Shown: positions 26,770 through 36,046 of the stretch, in pieces
Numbering within the stretch: position 1 is the first letter of the stretch
Layout of the letters: every line of letters starts with the position of its first letter
Source of the DNA: SMWC01 sp045561055
GTDB taxonomy: Bacteria > Pseudomonadota > Gammaproteobacteria > Steroidobacterales > Rariloculaceae
Length of the DNA: 64,000 bases
Assembly: GCA_045561055.1 (NCBI GenBank)
Contig: JBJKYL010000019.1
Span: 372,001 to 436,000, forward strand
Direction: 5' to 3'
Notes under the pieces: model-generated
Told to the model about the DNA's origin: nothing
The model's database searches: none
Seen by the model: only the letters and a program-made list of their open reading frames with translations
Translations under genes and position numbers: made by a program

Positions 26770-27783
26770 TTATTGCGGTACGTAACGCTCGACAGTACAT
26801 TCGTATGGCTTAATTACTTCGCCGCGCCCTGAGACGTAGTAAGTTCCCCAAGTTACTGGCTCCGTTAAAACATCTGGGTCTGTTATTGTTAATTCGTAAT
26901 CAAGCCTTAAGCCATTATCGCTAACGGTGAAACGTTCCGATGTCGCAACCGACCCGCTTTGTACAACTCCTACGCGGTTAAAGTAGGGGTAGTTGATATT
27001 GCTTGTCTCAACGAGCAGGCTGCCATTTTCCCATCTCCCTAGCGAGTAACCTAAAGAGGTCGGTTTGTTTGCGGCTTCGTTCGGCTGCATATGAATTGTG
27101 CGAACGTTGTCGAACTCTTCAAGATATATAAGGATATTGTTGGCCTGTTGCGTGAATTGCATCGGGTAAGGGTTGCCCATGGTCGGTGGCATACCGGGCG
27201 GGACACACTGCAACAGTGGGTCCTCGGTAATCGGATCCCATGCCGCTTGTTGGGCTTGCGCCATGTCGGTTAGCGGAGGTTCCTGATCCAGTGGGACGCG
27301 TCGCCCACCTGCGATCGACCAGATTTGAAAGAGTCCGCCAATTTCAACCTCGGCGTTTGCTGCGACTGGGGGAGGGGCCGCGCCGTTTCTGCCACCGTGA
27401 AAGCGATTTGACCAGCGTGGCTCCCCACCGGCACCTAATATGATTTCCATACCGTTGTCTAGGAGAATGTTATTGACATGTAGTTGCCGTGGGCGCTTCG
27501 TCGAGCGATAGACAGCAACTGTGACTTGGTCACCGGCCTTTACGGCGTTTCGTGGCACGCTACGGCGTGACAAACTGTTCCAGGCTGCCGCTTCCATCTC
27601 CCATTCTTCGCCGTTAGTGGATTTGAAAGTGAAGTTGACATGCGGATTCCGCCAATAGGCCGCCACTATCTCACCTTTCATTTCGATCACGGTCGAGTTG
27701 TCGAATTCAGCTTGCGAGTGATGGCCGAATGCAGTAAAGGGGACCGCAAGCAACCCAATTAGCATCCCAAAACTTGTTTTCAT
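26770..27783 (-). CDS. DUF6152 exported protein, long form
   Basis: The 337-residue product has a signal peptide ending FTAFG, mature start HHSQAEFD and NPH His at mature position 28 in YWRNPHVNF. The second half carries LGYSLGRWENGSLLVET, the shared C-terminal block. Two Cys (QCVPPGMP and YECTVER) are probably disulfide-bonded in the periplasm. It lies 37 bases upstream of the exported MBL hydrolase on the same strand and so may be its operon partner. Function of DUF6152 is unknown. Confidence 0.8.
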   Translation of the reverse strand: MKTSFGMLIGLLAVPFTAFGHHSQAEFDNSTVIEMKGEIVAAYWRNPHVNFTFKSTNGEEWEMEAAAWNSLSRRSVPRNAVKAGDQVTVAVYRSTKRPRQLHVNNILLDNGMEIILGAGGEPRWSNRFHGGRNGAAPPPVAANAEVEIGGLFQIWSIAGGRRVPLDQEPPLTDMAQAQQAAWDPITEDPLLQCVPPGMPPTMGNPYPMQFTQQANNILIYLEEFDNVRTIHMQPNEAANKPTSLGYSLGRWENGSLLVETSNINYPYFNRVGVVQSGSVATSERFTVSDNGLRLDYELTITDPDVLTEPVTWGTYYVSGRGEVIKPYECTVERYVPQ

Positions 27784-28050
27784 AATGTTAGTGCCGATAT
27801 TGAGTGGTGGTGTGAGTATGACAGCTAGATAGTATTCACGCTCACTCTATTTTGTAGGCGGGCTTGTTAAGTAAGGATATGATAGGTATTGCCGATATCC
27901 TGTTCATGAACTAAAACTACAGTGTTCCAAGGAACGAGTGCGTCAACGTAAGATGCCGTTTTTAGCTGGACTATTAACGGCTTAGGGCTGATCATATCGT
28001 TCGTTCCTGCCGAGTCGCAAACAGTAACAAAAATCCGGGGAGAAGATGCG

Positions 28051-29586
28051 ATGTCTAACCAACCTTTCTCGATCTCACTAAAAATCGCTATCTGTTTTAC
28101 TTTCGCGGCTGTCTTTCTTGCAGGTTGCGATGCTAGGCTTAACGGAGGCGAAACTGCGGCGGATGGTTCTTCTGTAGCTGTTGGGGAAGAATACGTTGCC
28201 GCGAGAAATATGCGCCTCGTGGGGCACCATGACTTGCAGGCGCGCTCTGCGTATCAGCCGATAGTTCATGCCTATGGTGACCGTCGCATCCTCTTCGTTG
28301 GGCAGCATGCTGGTGAAGCGCTTAACCCGGATACGGGCGTTGTTGAGATAAACGGCGTGTCGATTCTTGACGTGACAGACCCAACAAGCCCAAGAATGCT
28401 CCGACATTTACCACCGACCGGTGATCAAGCCAACGGCACCCAGCATGTCCAGGTATGTAACGGCTCGGATCTTCCGGATGGCGATCCGAATCGCGTTTAT
28501 CTCATGCGTACCAACGGTTTGTTGAGCTACGAGCTCTTCGATGTGACGGATCCGGCTGAGCCGAGCTTTATGCACACGATTGCTGTCACGGGTTATTCTT
28601 CTCGTCCGCAGTCGAGTCGCGGAACCCGCGAGACCCATAAAGGCCAATGGGACTGCGAAACGGGTCTAGGTTACTTTAACGGAACGCCAGAAGGGTGGCG
28701 CGTGACGCGATTACTGCAGGTCTTTGATCTAAGTAATCCAGAGGAGCCGAGGCATATTCGTGATTTCGGGCTTGTCGGCTGGGAGCCGACCGCTGAGGGA
28801 CCGTTGCCCGCCAACTCTGTCTCTGGCCTGCATCAGCCATACGTCATTGGTAACCGTATGTATCTCGGTTACGGGAGTGGCAATGACGGTACTTTACAGA
28901 TTCTCGATCTGGATAGGTTTTTGATTGGTGATCCCGAAGTGGAGGACCCTTATGCACCAACGCCGGAAAATCTTCTCTATCCACAAATCTCGCGGCTCGA
29001 CATGCCAAGTTACTGGGGTGTGCACACGGCGAAACCTTTTTTCAATGTACAAATCCCCGATTACGACGATGATGCTTCTAATAACGTCCGTGATATTCTG
29101 CTTATGCCTTCTGAAGCCGGCGGTGAAGCGCGTCGCTGTCAGGGAACCCGAGACGTGATGTTTATCCTTGATATCACTCAGGAAGAAAAGCCGTTTCCAA
29201 TTTCGACATATCAAGCGAACGAAGAGCCCGGAGGTTTTTGTCACCGCGGCGGGCGTTTTGGCCCGCATTCGATTAACGATGCCGATCATCCAGATTTTGA
29301 CGGTAGGCTCGTTGTGGTTTCTTATTTCAATGGTGGTATCAGAGTCGTCGATATTCGCGATCCCTTTAACCCGGTGGAAGTCGGACACTTTGTTCCCGAG
29401 ACGACAGAAAATACAACTGAGTTGTGTGTTGAGATAGATGGAGTAGAACTCTGCGATGCTGCCATTCAAACTAATAACGTTAATATTGACGATAGAGGCT
29501 ATGTTTATGCCGTGGACCGTTCTTCGACTGGTGTACACATTCTAGAACTAACTGGTGATGCGAGGGACATCGTTGGACTGAACTAG
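28051..29586 (+). CDS. LVIVD-repeat lipoprotein
   Basis: The 511-residue product has a lipoprotein signal with lipobox FLAGC (Cys26). Repeats of the LVIVD type follow, visible as ISILDVTDPTSPRM, ELFDVTDPAEPSF, QVFDLSNPEEPRH and RVVDIRDPFNPVEV, which build a beta-propeller. Such proteins are surface or periplasmic binding or scaffold proteins without known enzymatic activity. Several Cys pairs suggest disulfides. GGGGAGAAG precedes the ATG. The AhpD-like gene follows after 45 bases on the same strand. Confidence 0.84.
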   Translation: MSNQPFSISLKIAICFTFAAVFLAGCDARLNGGETAADGSSVAVGEEYVAARNMRLVGHHDLQARSAYQPIVHAYGDRRILFVGQHAGEALNPDTGVVEINGVSILDVTDPTSPRMLRHLPPTGDQANGTQHVQVCNGSDLPDGDPNRVYLMRTNGLLSYELFDVTDPAEPSFMHTIAVTGYSSRPQSSRGTRETHKGQWDCETGLGYFNGTPEGWRVTRLLQVFDLSNPEEPRHIRDFGLVGWEPTAEGPLPANSVSGLHQPYVIGNRMYLGYGSGNDGTLQILDLDRFLIGDPEVEDPYAPTPENLLYPQISRLDMPSYWGVHTAKPFFNVQIPDYDDDASNNVRDILLMPSEAGGEARRCQGTRDVMFILDITQEEKPFPISTYQANEEPGGFCHRGGRFGPHSINDADHPDFDGRLVVVSYFNGGIRVVDIRDPFNPVEVGHFVPETTENTTELCVEIDGVELCDAAIQTNNVNIDDRGYVYAVDRSSTGVHILELTGDARDIVGLN

Positions 29587-29631
29587 CTGACCGATGCATT
29601 TAGATGCCGTACTGACTGTCAGGAGCAGGGA

Positions 29632-30219
29632 ATGCCACGCCTAAAATATTTGGATGACAAAGATCTGTCCCCCGAGGCGTTGGAATACATTAGGTTTGCT
29701 GAAACAGCTGGTTCGCCGGACCCAAGGGTGTTGCGCATAATTTTTCGTGCTCCAGCTGGTCTTGCCTGGTACCGATACTGGCTTTCATTATCCAACGAGG
29801 GCATTCTACCGCCTGATCTGAAAGAACTCTGCCGGGTAAAAATCGCGTTCGATCATGCCTGCGGTTATTGTAGTACGGTTCGCTCCAGTGCAGCTAAGGA
29901 AGACGGTTTGAGCGAACGCAAGATACAAGAAGTTTGGGATTTCGAGAACAGTAGTGTTTTTTCCGAACGGGAGAAGATTGCGCTGCGCTTTGCCGATCAT
30001 CTCAAACACGATATTTCTAAGGCCGATAACGATCGTTTCTACTCGCAGTTGCGCGAGCATTTCTCTGAAGACGAGCTTGTTGAGCTCGGACTGTGGTGCG
30101 CGGAGAACGTTGGTGCCGGTAGTTTTGTGCGTACGTTGAATATTATTTCCTGGATGGAAGCCTGTGATTTAAATGGGCGGACGGCTAGTAATGCGCAGGA
30201 TAAATCAGTGGCTTCGTGA
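29632..30219 (+). CDS. AhpD-like/carboxymuconolactone decarboxylase family protein
   Basis: The 195-residue helical protein has Cys77 and Cys80 in HACGYCSTV, preceded by Glu65 in PDLKEL. This is the AhpD-type peroxidase or gamma-carboxymuconolactone decarboxylase signature. A redox CxxC of this sort suggests alkylhydroperoxidase-like activity in the cytoplasm. The His of classical AhpD after the second Cys is not in its usual spot, so activity is uncertain. An AGGAG-type ribosome site precedes the ATG. The gene ends 16 bases before the TRAP receptor gene. Confidence 0.84.
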   Translation: MPRLKYLDDKDLSPEALEYIRFAETAGSPDPRVLRIIFRAPAGLAWYRYWLSLSNEGILPPDLKELCRVKIAFDHACGYCSTVRSSAAKEDGLSERKIQEVWDFENSSVFSEREKIALRFADHLKHDISKADNDRFYSQLREHFSEDELVELGLWCAENVGAGSFVRTLNIISWMEACDLNGRTASNAQDKSVAS

Positions 30220-30235
30220 GCCGCTTCATATAGAG

Positions 30236-31324
30236 ATGATAGTCGGGCAGCGCTCTTTTTCCGCAGTTTCGAAGCGGTTTATTTTTGTAGTGATGTTTTT
30301 GCTGCCCGGTTATGTGTTAGCCGACCTTTTTACCTTGCGTATAGGTTCGGGCCACCCTGCGGGACCGACGGTATACGTTACAGTAATACGCGATTTCGTT
30401 GTGCCCGAACTGAAGCGCCGCGTTGCGGCGGAGACGGAACACGAACTACGTATAGTAGAGGGCTACGGTGGATCAATCGCATCCGTTGCGGAAACACTCG
30501 AGGCTGTCCAAATAGGAATTTTAGATATTGGCGCTTTCTGTGTTTGCTTCGAACCGGCGAAGCTATTTTTGCATAATTTTCAGTATTTTGTTCCTTTCGG
30601 CCCACAGGATGCTCAGGAAGGAATACGCTTGAGCCGTGCGGTTTATGACCTAAACCCGTGGCTTGCTGAGCAACTCAAGGAGCGCTACGGTCAGCGTCTT
30701 CTAGCGATCAACGGTTTCGATAACTATCACCTCGGATCGAGTATATTCTGGGATTCTTTAGATGACTTGCGTGGAGTTAAAGTCGCTGGTGCCGGACCCA
30801 ACCTACCGTGGCTGGAGTCTGCCGGTGTCATTCCGGTTCAGTCAACATTGCCCGACGGCTATATGTCTTTACAGACAGGGGTTTACTCTGGCTGGTTGAT
30901 GTTTCCGTCCTCTTATTTTGCTTATAAATTTCACGAGCCTGCTCCTTACTACACTCTTATTGGTTTTGGTTCGATGGGTGGTGCGGTTATCATGACGATG
31001 AATTCGCGAACACTCGAGCGGTTGCCCGTTGAGGTTAGACAAATTGTAGAAGAAGTTGGCCGAGAGTATGAGACTCAAGCGGCGAGGGAGCTTGATGTAC
31101 GCCAGATTGTGGGGCTCGAGAATCTTCGTGCTGCCGGCGCTACAGTTCGTGATCTTCCCGAGGATGTTCGCCGAGACTGGGCGCAGTCCCTTAGTGATTT
31201 TCCAAATCGTATGGCTAAAGAAGCCGATTCCCGAGGTATGCCCGGGACAGAGATTATTCGCTCTTATATCGAGTTGGTTACTCAAAGCGGCTACGATTGG
31301 CCTGTCGAATACGCAATCGAATGA
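30236..31324 (+). CDS. dctP: TRAP transporter substrate-binding protein (DctP)
   Basis: The receptor starts best at ATG 30236, which avoids overlap with the previous gene and leaves a signal peptide (FIFVVMFLLPGYVLA). The 362-residue chain fits the DctP fold. GAFCVCFEPAKLFLHNFQYFVPF and GVKVAGAGPNLPWLESAG match the inter-lobe and ligand segments. Receptors of this family bind C4-dicarboxylates, sialic acid, ectoine, sulfonates or other organic acids in the periplasm with an Arg-carboxylate salt bridge. The DctQ and DctM membrane subunits follow after an intervening oxidoreductase. An upstream ATG at 30173 is rejected. Confidence 0.86.
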   Translation: MIVGQRSFSAVSKRFIFVVMFLLPGYVLADLFTLRIGSGHPAGPTVYVTVIRDFVVPELKRRVAAETEHELRIVEGYGGSIASVAETLEAVQIGILDIGAFCVCFEPAKLFLHNFQYFVPFGPQDAQEGIRLSRAVYDLNPWLAEQLKERYGQRLLAINGFDNYHLGSSIFWDSLDDLRGVKVAGAGPNLPWLESAGVIPVQSTLPDGYMSLQTGVYSGWLMFPSSYFAYKFHEPAPYYTLIGFGSMGGAVIMTMNSRTLERLPVEVRQIVEEVGREYETQAARELDVRQIVGLENLRAAGATVRDLPEDVRRDWAQSLSDFPNRMAKEADSRGMPGTEIIRSYIELVTQSGYDWPVEYAIE

Positions 31325-31361
31325 TTAAATTATAAGGAAGCGACAATAACATGGAGGCGAA

Positions 31362-32354
31362 ATGATTAGGGCAGCAATGATTGGGCTGGGTTGGTGGGGC
31401 CGGCACATGGTGAATTCAGTTAAGGATAGCGACAAGCTCAAGATCGTGCGTATGGCAGCGCGCAGACCAGAGCGACATCAAGAATTCGCTGACGAGACGG
31501 GTATCCCATTACTTAACAGTTACGAAAAGGTACTTGAAAATTCTGAGGTTGATGCAGTGATCCTCGTGACGCCGCACTCGCAGCATGAAGATCAGGTACA
31601 TGCGGCTATAGCCGCGGGTAAGCAGATTTTTTGTGAAAAACCGCTATCGCTGACAAAAGCGAGCGCTGAGCGAATGGTGGCGGCAGCGAACGATGCAGGG
31701 CTGATAATGGGTGTTGGTCATGAGCGCCGTTACGAGTCGACGATGGAGGAGATCGCTCGGATTGTAAGGTCCGGTGAACTCGGCACCGTCATGCATGTCG
31801 AGGCTAATTTCTCGCACGATATTTTTACGACGGTCGACTCTGATAACTGGCGGGGATCTACGGAGGAAGCGCCAGCTGCTGGCATGACTGGTATGGGTGT
31901 TCATCTGACTGATCTATTCATCTCAATGTTTGGCCCTGTCGAAGCAGTTGCAGCACACACGGCACGCCGTGTTCTTGATCTACCGACCGGTGATGTCGTG
32001 ACGGTTCAGTTCCGGTTCAAAAGCGGAGCAACAGGTTTCGTTGGTGCGATCTCGTCGACTCCTTACTATGGGCGTTTTACGGTCTTTGGAGAAAACATGT
32101 GGATAGAAGCGCGAGACGACTCTCATCCACAGCATGGTGGTAAGACACATTTAATCACCTGCGGAAAAGATGGGGTACAGCACTCGCAAACTTTCCCTGC
32201 TAAAGACCCAGTGCGGGCCAATCTCGAGGAATGGGCGGGTGCGGTAATCAACGGTAGCGCCTATCGTTTCAATGACGAGCAACGTATTGGTAACGTTGCC
32301 CTTCTTGAAGCTATCGCGAAGTCAGTAGAGAGCGGCTCTTGGCAATTGGTCTAG
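31362..32354 (+). CDS. Gfo/Idh/MocA-family oxidoreductase, TRAP-linked copy 1
   Basis: The 330-residue NAD(P)-dependent oxidoreductase begins MIRAAMIGLGWWGRHM, with the Rossmann glycine motif near residues 8-13, and has the catalytic-region motif CEKPLSLT (Lys near 95). The C-terminal domain has the FRFKSGATGFVGAI beta strand. Family members oxidise or reduce sugars, inositols or related polyols. The gene is inserted between the DctP receptor and the DctQ/DctM subunits, so it probably acts on the imported solute. The WWGR start is shared with the copy at 38579. Confidence 0.87.
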   Translation: MIRAAMIGLGWWGRHMVNSVKDSDKLKIVRMAARRPERHQEFADETGIPLLNSYEKVLENSEVDAVILVTPHSQHEDQVHAAIAAGKQIFCEKPLSLTKASAERMVAAANDAGLIMGVGHERRYESTMEEIARIVRSGELGTVMHVEANFSHDIFTTVDSDNWRGSTEEAPAAGMTGMGVHLTDLFISMFGPVEAVAAHTARRVLDLPTGDVVTVQFRFKSGATGFVGAISSTPYYGRFTVFGENMWIEARDDSHPQHGGKTHLITCGKDGVQHSQTFPAKDPVRANLEEWAGAVINGSAYRFNDEQRIGNVALLEAIAKSVESGSWQLV

Positions 32355-32412
32355 CGTAGCTCAACTTCGGACCACGACAAGATTCGATGATGTTTGTCTG
32401 GGCTAACAAATA

Positions 32413-32904
32413 ATGGAGAGGATCGCCCGAGCTACGCATGTCGTCTCGGCGTTTTGGGTAATTGTCCTCGCGATCATTCTTCTGGTTGATGTAACCGGCC
32501 GCTATCTATTTAGCCTACCGCTGCTGGGCGCCACAGAGATCATTAAGAACTCAGTTGTTTCGATTACATTTCTTCAGATCCCTCTAGCTATCTATCGCGG
32601 AGGTATGATTCGTACCTCGCTTATCTATGGGGCAGTCAGCCCCGACTGGCGAAGAATCCTCCGTTCGTTAAGCTGCGTTTGCGGGCTATTATTCTTCATT
32701 GGTACCGCCTTTAGTGCTTGGGGGCCCGCATTAGAAGCGCTTAGCGTCAGTGAATATGAGGGAGAAGGCGCGCTTCGTGTACCAACCTATCCGGTTCGAT
32801 TCTTGGTTGTTGTTACTTCGCTATTCGCTGCTTTCGTGTATCTGCACCTAATGTATCTCGACTGGAGAGGCGGAAGTCTCGAAGAGGATGGTACGAATGT
32901 ATGA
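32413..32904 (+). CDS. dctQ: TRAP transporter small permease (DctQ)
   Basis: The 163-residue product has four hydrophobic helices typical of DctQ (FWVIVLAIILLVDVTGRYLF, an amphipathic mid-section, and two C-terminal helices). DctQ pairs with DctM to form the Na+-driven membrane complex. No ribosome site is obvious. It ends 12 bases before the DctM start. Confidence 0.86.
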   Translation: MERIARATHVVSAFWVIVLAIILLVDVTGRYLFSLPLLGATEIIKNSVVSITFLQIPLAIYRGGMIRTSLIYGAVSPDWRRILRSLSCVCGLLFFIGTAFSAWGPALEALSVSEYEGEGALRVPTYPVRFLVVVTSLFAAFVYLHLMYLDWRGGSLEEDGTNV

Positions 32905-32916
32905 GCGCGCTAGCCT

Positions 32917-34254
32917 ATGGGGGGTTATATAGATAGCACTATGGGTCCTGAAGTTATTTTCTACTCGCTCGCTATCCTGCTGTTTTTTGTTCTAGCAGGC
33001 GTCCATATAGGTGTTGCTTTGGGTCTCACGAGCGTTATCGGCGTTTATTTGAGCTATGGTGATATGAATATCGCTCTGTCGATACTCGGTTCTACCGCTT
33101 ATGATGCGATTCGCTCACATGCTCTCGCTGTCATCCCTTTGTTCATGCTAATGGGAGAGATCATTAGCCGCTCCGGTGCGGCGCAAGACCTTTATCTCGT
33201 TTGCGAGCGAGCGCTACAAAAACTTCCTGGTCGGCTTGCGGTTGCGACTGTCATTGGCAACGCGGCGTTTGCAGCGGTTTCTGGCGTGTCAATTGCTGCC
33301 GCGGCTACCTTCAGTCGAGTCGCCTATCCGGAGATGCGTCGAGCAGGTTATGACAAGTCCTATGCTTTGGGAGTCGTTACCGGATGCGCTTGCCTCGGTA
33401 TGTTGATTCCGCCGAGTGTCCTTCTAATTGTCTGGGCAATACTGACGGAAGGATCGGTCGGGACGCTTTTCATCGCCGGCGTTGGTCCCGGGTTACTGCT
33501 CGGTCTGATATTCGTCGTATATTGTGTTGTCGTCGCCGTGCGCCAGCCGGCCATTGCACCGTCGCTCGGCCAAGCCGTTGAGAGACCTCGTAGTGAGTTT
33601 CGTTCTGAGATGATCAGCGGTATGGGTATTGTTGCTCTGGTTATTCTAGTTCTAGGTGGTATCTGGTTAGGTGTGTTTACGCCGACAGAAGCGGCTGGAT
33701 TCGGCGTCTTGGGTAGTATCGTCGTCGGTTGGGCTAAAGGGATGCGCTGGGGGGAGTTCACCGAGGCCATCTTCAACGCAGGTCGATCTACTGCGCCAAT
33801 CATGTTTCTCTTGATTTCAGGTTCGATGTATTCGCGCCTATTAGCCGTAAGTGGTGGTATTAATTTAATCCAAGATCTTTTCCTCGGTACCGGCCTCTCG
33901 GTGATTGCGATAATACTTGTTATGACCGTTATCTGGCTGCTGCTTGGCGCATTGATTGATTCGATCTCGATCATTCTACTTACGGTACCGATCTTCGTGC
34001 CGATTGCGGTCACTGCCGGGTTTAACGAGGTCGCTTTTGCTATATACGGTATATTGATAATAGAAGCTGGTTTGTTGACACCGCCGGTAGGGTTACTGGT
34101 ATTCACTGTGAAAGCTGCCGTGCCCGATTCATCAGTGACGTTAAGCGATATCTTTCGCGGGTCTATACCCTACTGGCTCATGATGCTCGGCGTTGCTACG
34201 CTATTGCTGTTAGTGCCTGGGCTCGCGACCTGGTTGCCTAGTTTGGTGTTATAA
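32917..34254 (+). CDS. dctM: TRAP transporter large permease (DctM)
   Basis: The protein has about 12-13 helices across 445 residues and DctM blocks including AVSGVSIAAAATFSRVAYPEM, GCACLGMLIPPSVLLIVWAI and FTPTEAAGFGVLG. It couples solute uptake to the sodium gradient together with DctQ and DctP. ATG 32941 is a possible later start (MGPEVIFYS). The operon appears to end here, since an AT-rich gap of 110 bases and an oxidoreductase follow. Confidence 0.9.
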   Translation: MGGYIDSTMGPEVIFYSLAILLFFVLAGVHIGVALGLTSVIGVYLSYGDMNIALSILGSTAYDAIRSHALAVIPLFMLMGEIISRSGAAQDLYLVCERALQKLPGRLAVATVIGNAAFAAVSGVSIAAAATFSRVAYPEMRRAGYDKSYALGVVTGCACLGMLIPPSVLLIVWAILTEGSVGTLFIAGVGPGLLLGLIFVVYCVVVAVRQPAIAPSLGQAVERPRSEFRSEMISGMGIVALVILVLGGIWLGVFTPTEAAGFGVLGSIVVGWAKGMRWGEFTEAIFNAGRSTAPIMFLLISGSMYSRLLAVSGGINLIQDLFLGTGLSVIAIILVMTVIWLLLGALIDSISIILLTVPIFVPIAVTAGFNEVAFAIYGILIIEAGLLTPPVGLLVFTVKAAVPDSSVTLSDIFRGSIPYWLMMLGVATLLLLVPGLATWLPSLVL

Positions 34255-34364
34255 TATATTGAATTAAATGGTAATTTTATGTATTGGCGACTGTTTTTCT
34301 AAGCTCGAACAATCCTATTGTCACGTAATTTTGTGATTGAACAAAATTTGAGAGAGATCGAATA

Positions 34365-35426
34365 ATGGAAAAGATTAATGTTGGCTTGATTGGTGCCGGA
34401 TGGTGCGGTGGTATTCGCGCGAACACCTGCGCAGGTAGCCCGATTGTGAATGAATTGCATCTAGCTGAGATCAACGAGGCTCGCTTGAAGGAGGTCGTCC
34501 AGCAGACTAAAGCTACTTCGGCCACGATGGACTATAGCGAAGTCATTGCTAACGAATCGATCGACACGATCATTATTTCGGCGACACCCGAGCAGACGCA
34601 CTATCCGATGGCGAAAGAATCGTTACAGGCAGGTAAGCATGTTTTTCTAGAGAAGCCCTTAGCTTTAACGCTGGATGAGGCCGATGAGCTTATTCAGCTC
34701 GGCAAGGATAAAGACCTGAAATTCGCGATTGGATATTCACAGCGATTTAATCCTAAATTTGCTTATGTCAAGAAAGCCCTCACAGAGAAATCGATAGGTG
34801 AGCCGGTTTCAGCGCTCGTGAGCCGGCATGTGAGTCGTGGTCTCGGTGAGAAGATCAGCGGCCGAATAAAACTGTCACCTGCGGCAATGGAAGCGACACA
34901 TGATCTCGATTTTGTGCTCTGGTGCCTCGAGCCTGCGCGGCCAGTCCGCGTCTACTCTCAGACGATGTACGGGGCACTTAAAGATTTCTCGGGTTCCCCT
35001 GATGGCCAGTGGATAATGGTGACGATGGACAACGGTGTAGCGTTTACTATAGGCGCCGGTTGGGCTATGCCGCCGGGCTATAAGAACTATGCAAGTACCT
35101 GGATCGAAGTTGTCGGCACAGAAGGTATGCTGGTCGTTGACGACACACACCGGGACGTTATCTTTAACACGATGCAAAACGGTATTCAGTTGCCAATGTC
35201 ATCGATGCCTGGTGAGTCCGTTGATCACGTGTTCGCTGGTCCGATGCACAACGAGACTGTTCACTATCTCGAAGCGGTGGCGTTTGATCGGCCGGTAATG
35301 TGTTCAGCTGAGAGTGCGCGGCGCGTCATGGACGTTTATATCGCCGCGGACATTTCCGACGAACGTAATGAGGCTGTATCGCTGCCATTAAGCCGGGCAA
35401 CGCTTGCTACTGTTGCCGCTGCCTAG
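34365..35426 (+). CDS. Gfo/Idh/MocA-family oxidoreductase, copy 2
   Basis: The 353-residue protein has the Rossmann motif GLIGAGWCGG near the N-terminus and LEKPLALTLDEAD near residues 95-107. An ATHDLDFVLWCLEPARPVRV segment supplies the HD region used by many family members near residues 180-200. It lies downstream of the TRAP genes and just upstream of the first TctB gene, so it may serve either transporter. A perfect sequence relationship to the copy at 46824 is suggested by IEVVGTEGMLVVDDTHRDV versus IVGTKGFIDVEDTHRDL. Confidence 0.86.
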   Translation: MEKINVGLIGAGWCGGIRANTCAGSPIVNELHLAEINEARLKEVVQQTKATSATMDYSEVIANESIDTIIISATPEQTHYPMAKESLQAGKHVFLEKPLALTLDEADELIQLGKDKDLKFAIGYSQRFNPKFAYVKKALTEKSIGEPVSALVSRHVSRGLGEKISGRIKLSPAAMEATHDLDFVLWCLEPARPVRVYSQTMYGALKDFSGSPDGQWIMVTMDNGVAFTIGAGWAMPPGYKNYASTWIEVVGTEGMLVVDDTHRDVIFNTMQNGIQLPMSSMPGESVDHVFAGPMHNETVHYLEAVAFDRPVMCSAESARRVMDVYIAADISDERNEAVSLPLSRATLATVAAA

Positions 35427-35458
35427 GAAGTCTATGTATTTCAGCAACAGGTGATGAT

Positions 35459-35992
35459 GTGTATCGGCCCCGTGCTGACGTTACATTTGCCGCAGTCGTA
35501 TTAGTATTAGCGGTGCTTGCGTTAATTTTCGGTAGTTGGTTGATAGCCCAACCGCTGATTCCGCTAGGTCCGGATATTCTTGCGATGAGTCCTAGCGTCT
35601 TTCCGACACTGGTGCTTGTTGGGACGACGATTGTGTCGTTTATTTTTTTAGCGAGCCAGGTTTGGCGCGGGACTCTATGGTACGCACCGGATAGAGAGGA
35701 TAATACTGGCTGTCCGGACGCACTTTATCGCCAGGGGTTTTTTGTTGTCATCACCGTGACGTGCGCGCTACTACTGACTTCACTGGGCTTCCTAAGTACG
35801 ATGTTTTTGCTTATGGCGAGTACTTCGATTCTTGTCGGTAACCGAAGTCTCGTGCAGATTCTTACGCTGAGTTTAGTGTTGCCTTTCTGTTTTTATACCG
35901 CGGTCACGCACGTCCTGAGGACGGAGCTCCCAGAGGCTGATTTCATCGAGCGGACGTTAGCACCATTGGTTCAGCTTCTTCCCTCTGTTTAG
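35459..35992 (+). CDS. tctB: TTT transporter small membrane subunit (TctB)
   Basis: The 177-residue protein has four hydrophobic helices and the TctB pattern (GSWLIAQPLIPLGPDILAMSP-like periplasmic start, C-terminal FLIMA- and LVL-rich helices). TctB supports TctA in the tripartite tricarboxylate transport complex. The start is a GTG at 35459. It is followed by TctA after 54 bases. This order (B, A, C) differs from the second TTT cluster at 43.5-46.8 kb. Confidence 0.78.
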   Translation: MYRPRADVTFAAVVLVLAVLALIFGSWLIAQPLIPLGPDILAMSPSVFPTLVLVGTTIVSFIFLASQVWRGTLWYAPDREDNTGCPDALYRQGFFVVITVTCALLLTSLGFLSTMFLLMASTSILVGNRSLVQILTLSLVLPFCFYTAVTHVLRTELPEADFIERTLAPLVQLLPSV

Positions 35993-36030
35993 CGTGATGA
36001 TGTATCGGCTAGTCATGAGTGCTGGCCGGT

Positions 36031-36035
36031 GGAGG
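36031..36035 (+). promoter_or_regulatory. Ribosome-binding site deciding the tctA start
   Basis: GGAGG lies 11 bases before the ATG at 36047 and overlaps the second codon of the longer GTG-initiated frame at 36029. It therefore supports the ATG at 36047 as the translation start. Confidence 0.6.
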
Positions 36036-36046
36036 TTTCCTTTCGG

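Noticed and set aside
28894..29538. A 214-codon open frame on the minus strand
   Set aside because: It lies wholly inside the LVIVD lipoprotein gene, whose repeats and lipobox are clearly real, and it lacks recognisable features.
30173..30235. An earlier ATG for the DctP gene that overlaps the AhpD-like gene
   Set aside because: The added residues are not a signal peptide, and ATG 30236 gives a normal signal peptide without overlap.
30217..30420. TGA at the end of the AhpD-like gene followed by a long open frame, considered as a selenocysteine readthrough
   Set aside because: The open stretch is the DctP signal-peptide region in another frame, and no SECIS-like hairpin is visible.
33360..34106. 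A 248-codon minus-strand open frame
   Set aside because: It overlaps the DctM permease in the opposite direction and its composition (many Pro, Thr, Ile) is typical of an antisense shadow.
34317..34345. Near-palindromic TCAC...GTGA stretch before the second oxidoreductase gene
   Set aside because: Only four paired bases per arm with an AT loop; too weak to call an FNR/CRP-type site.
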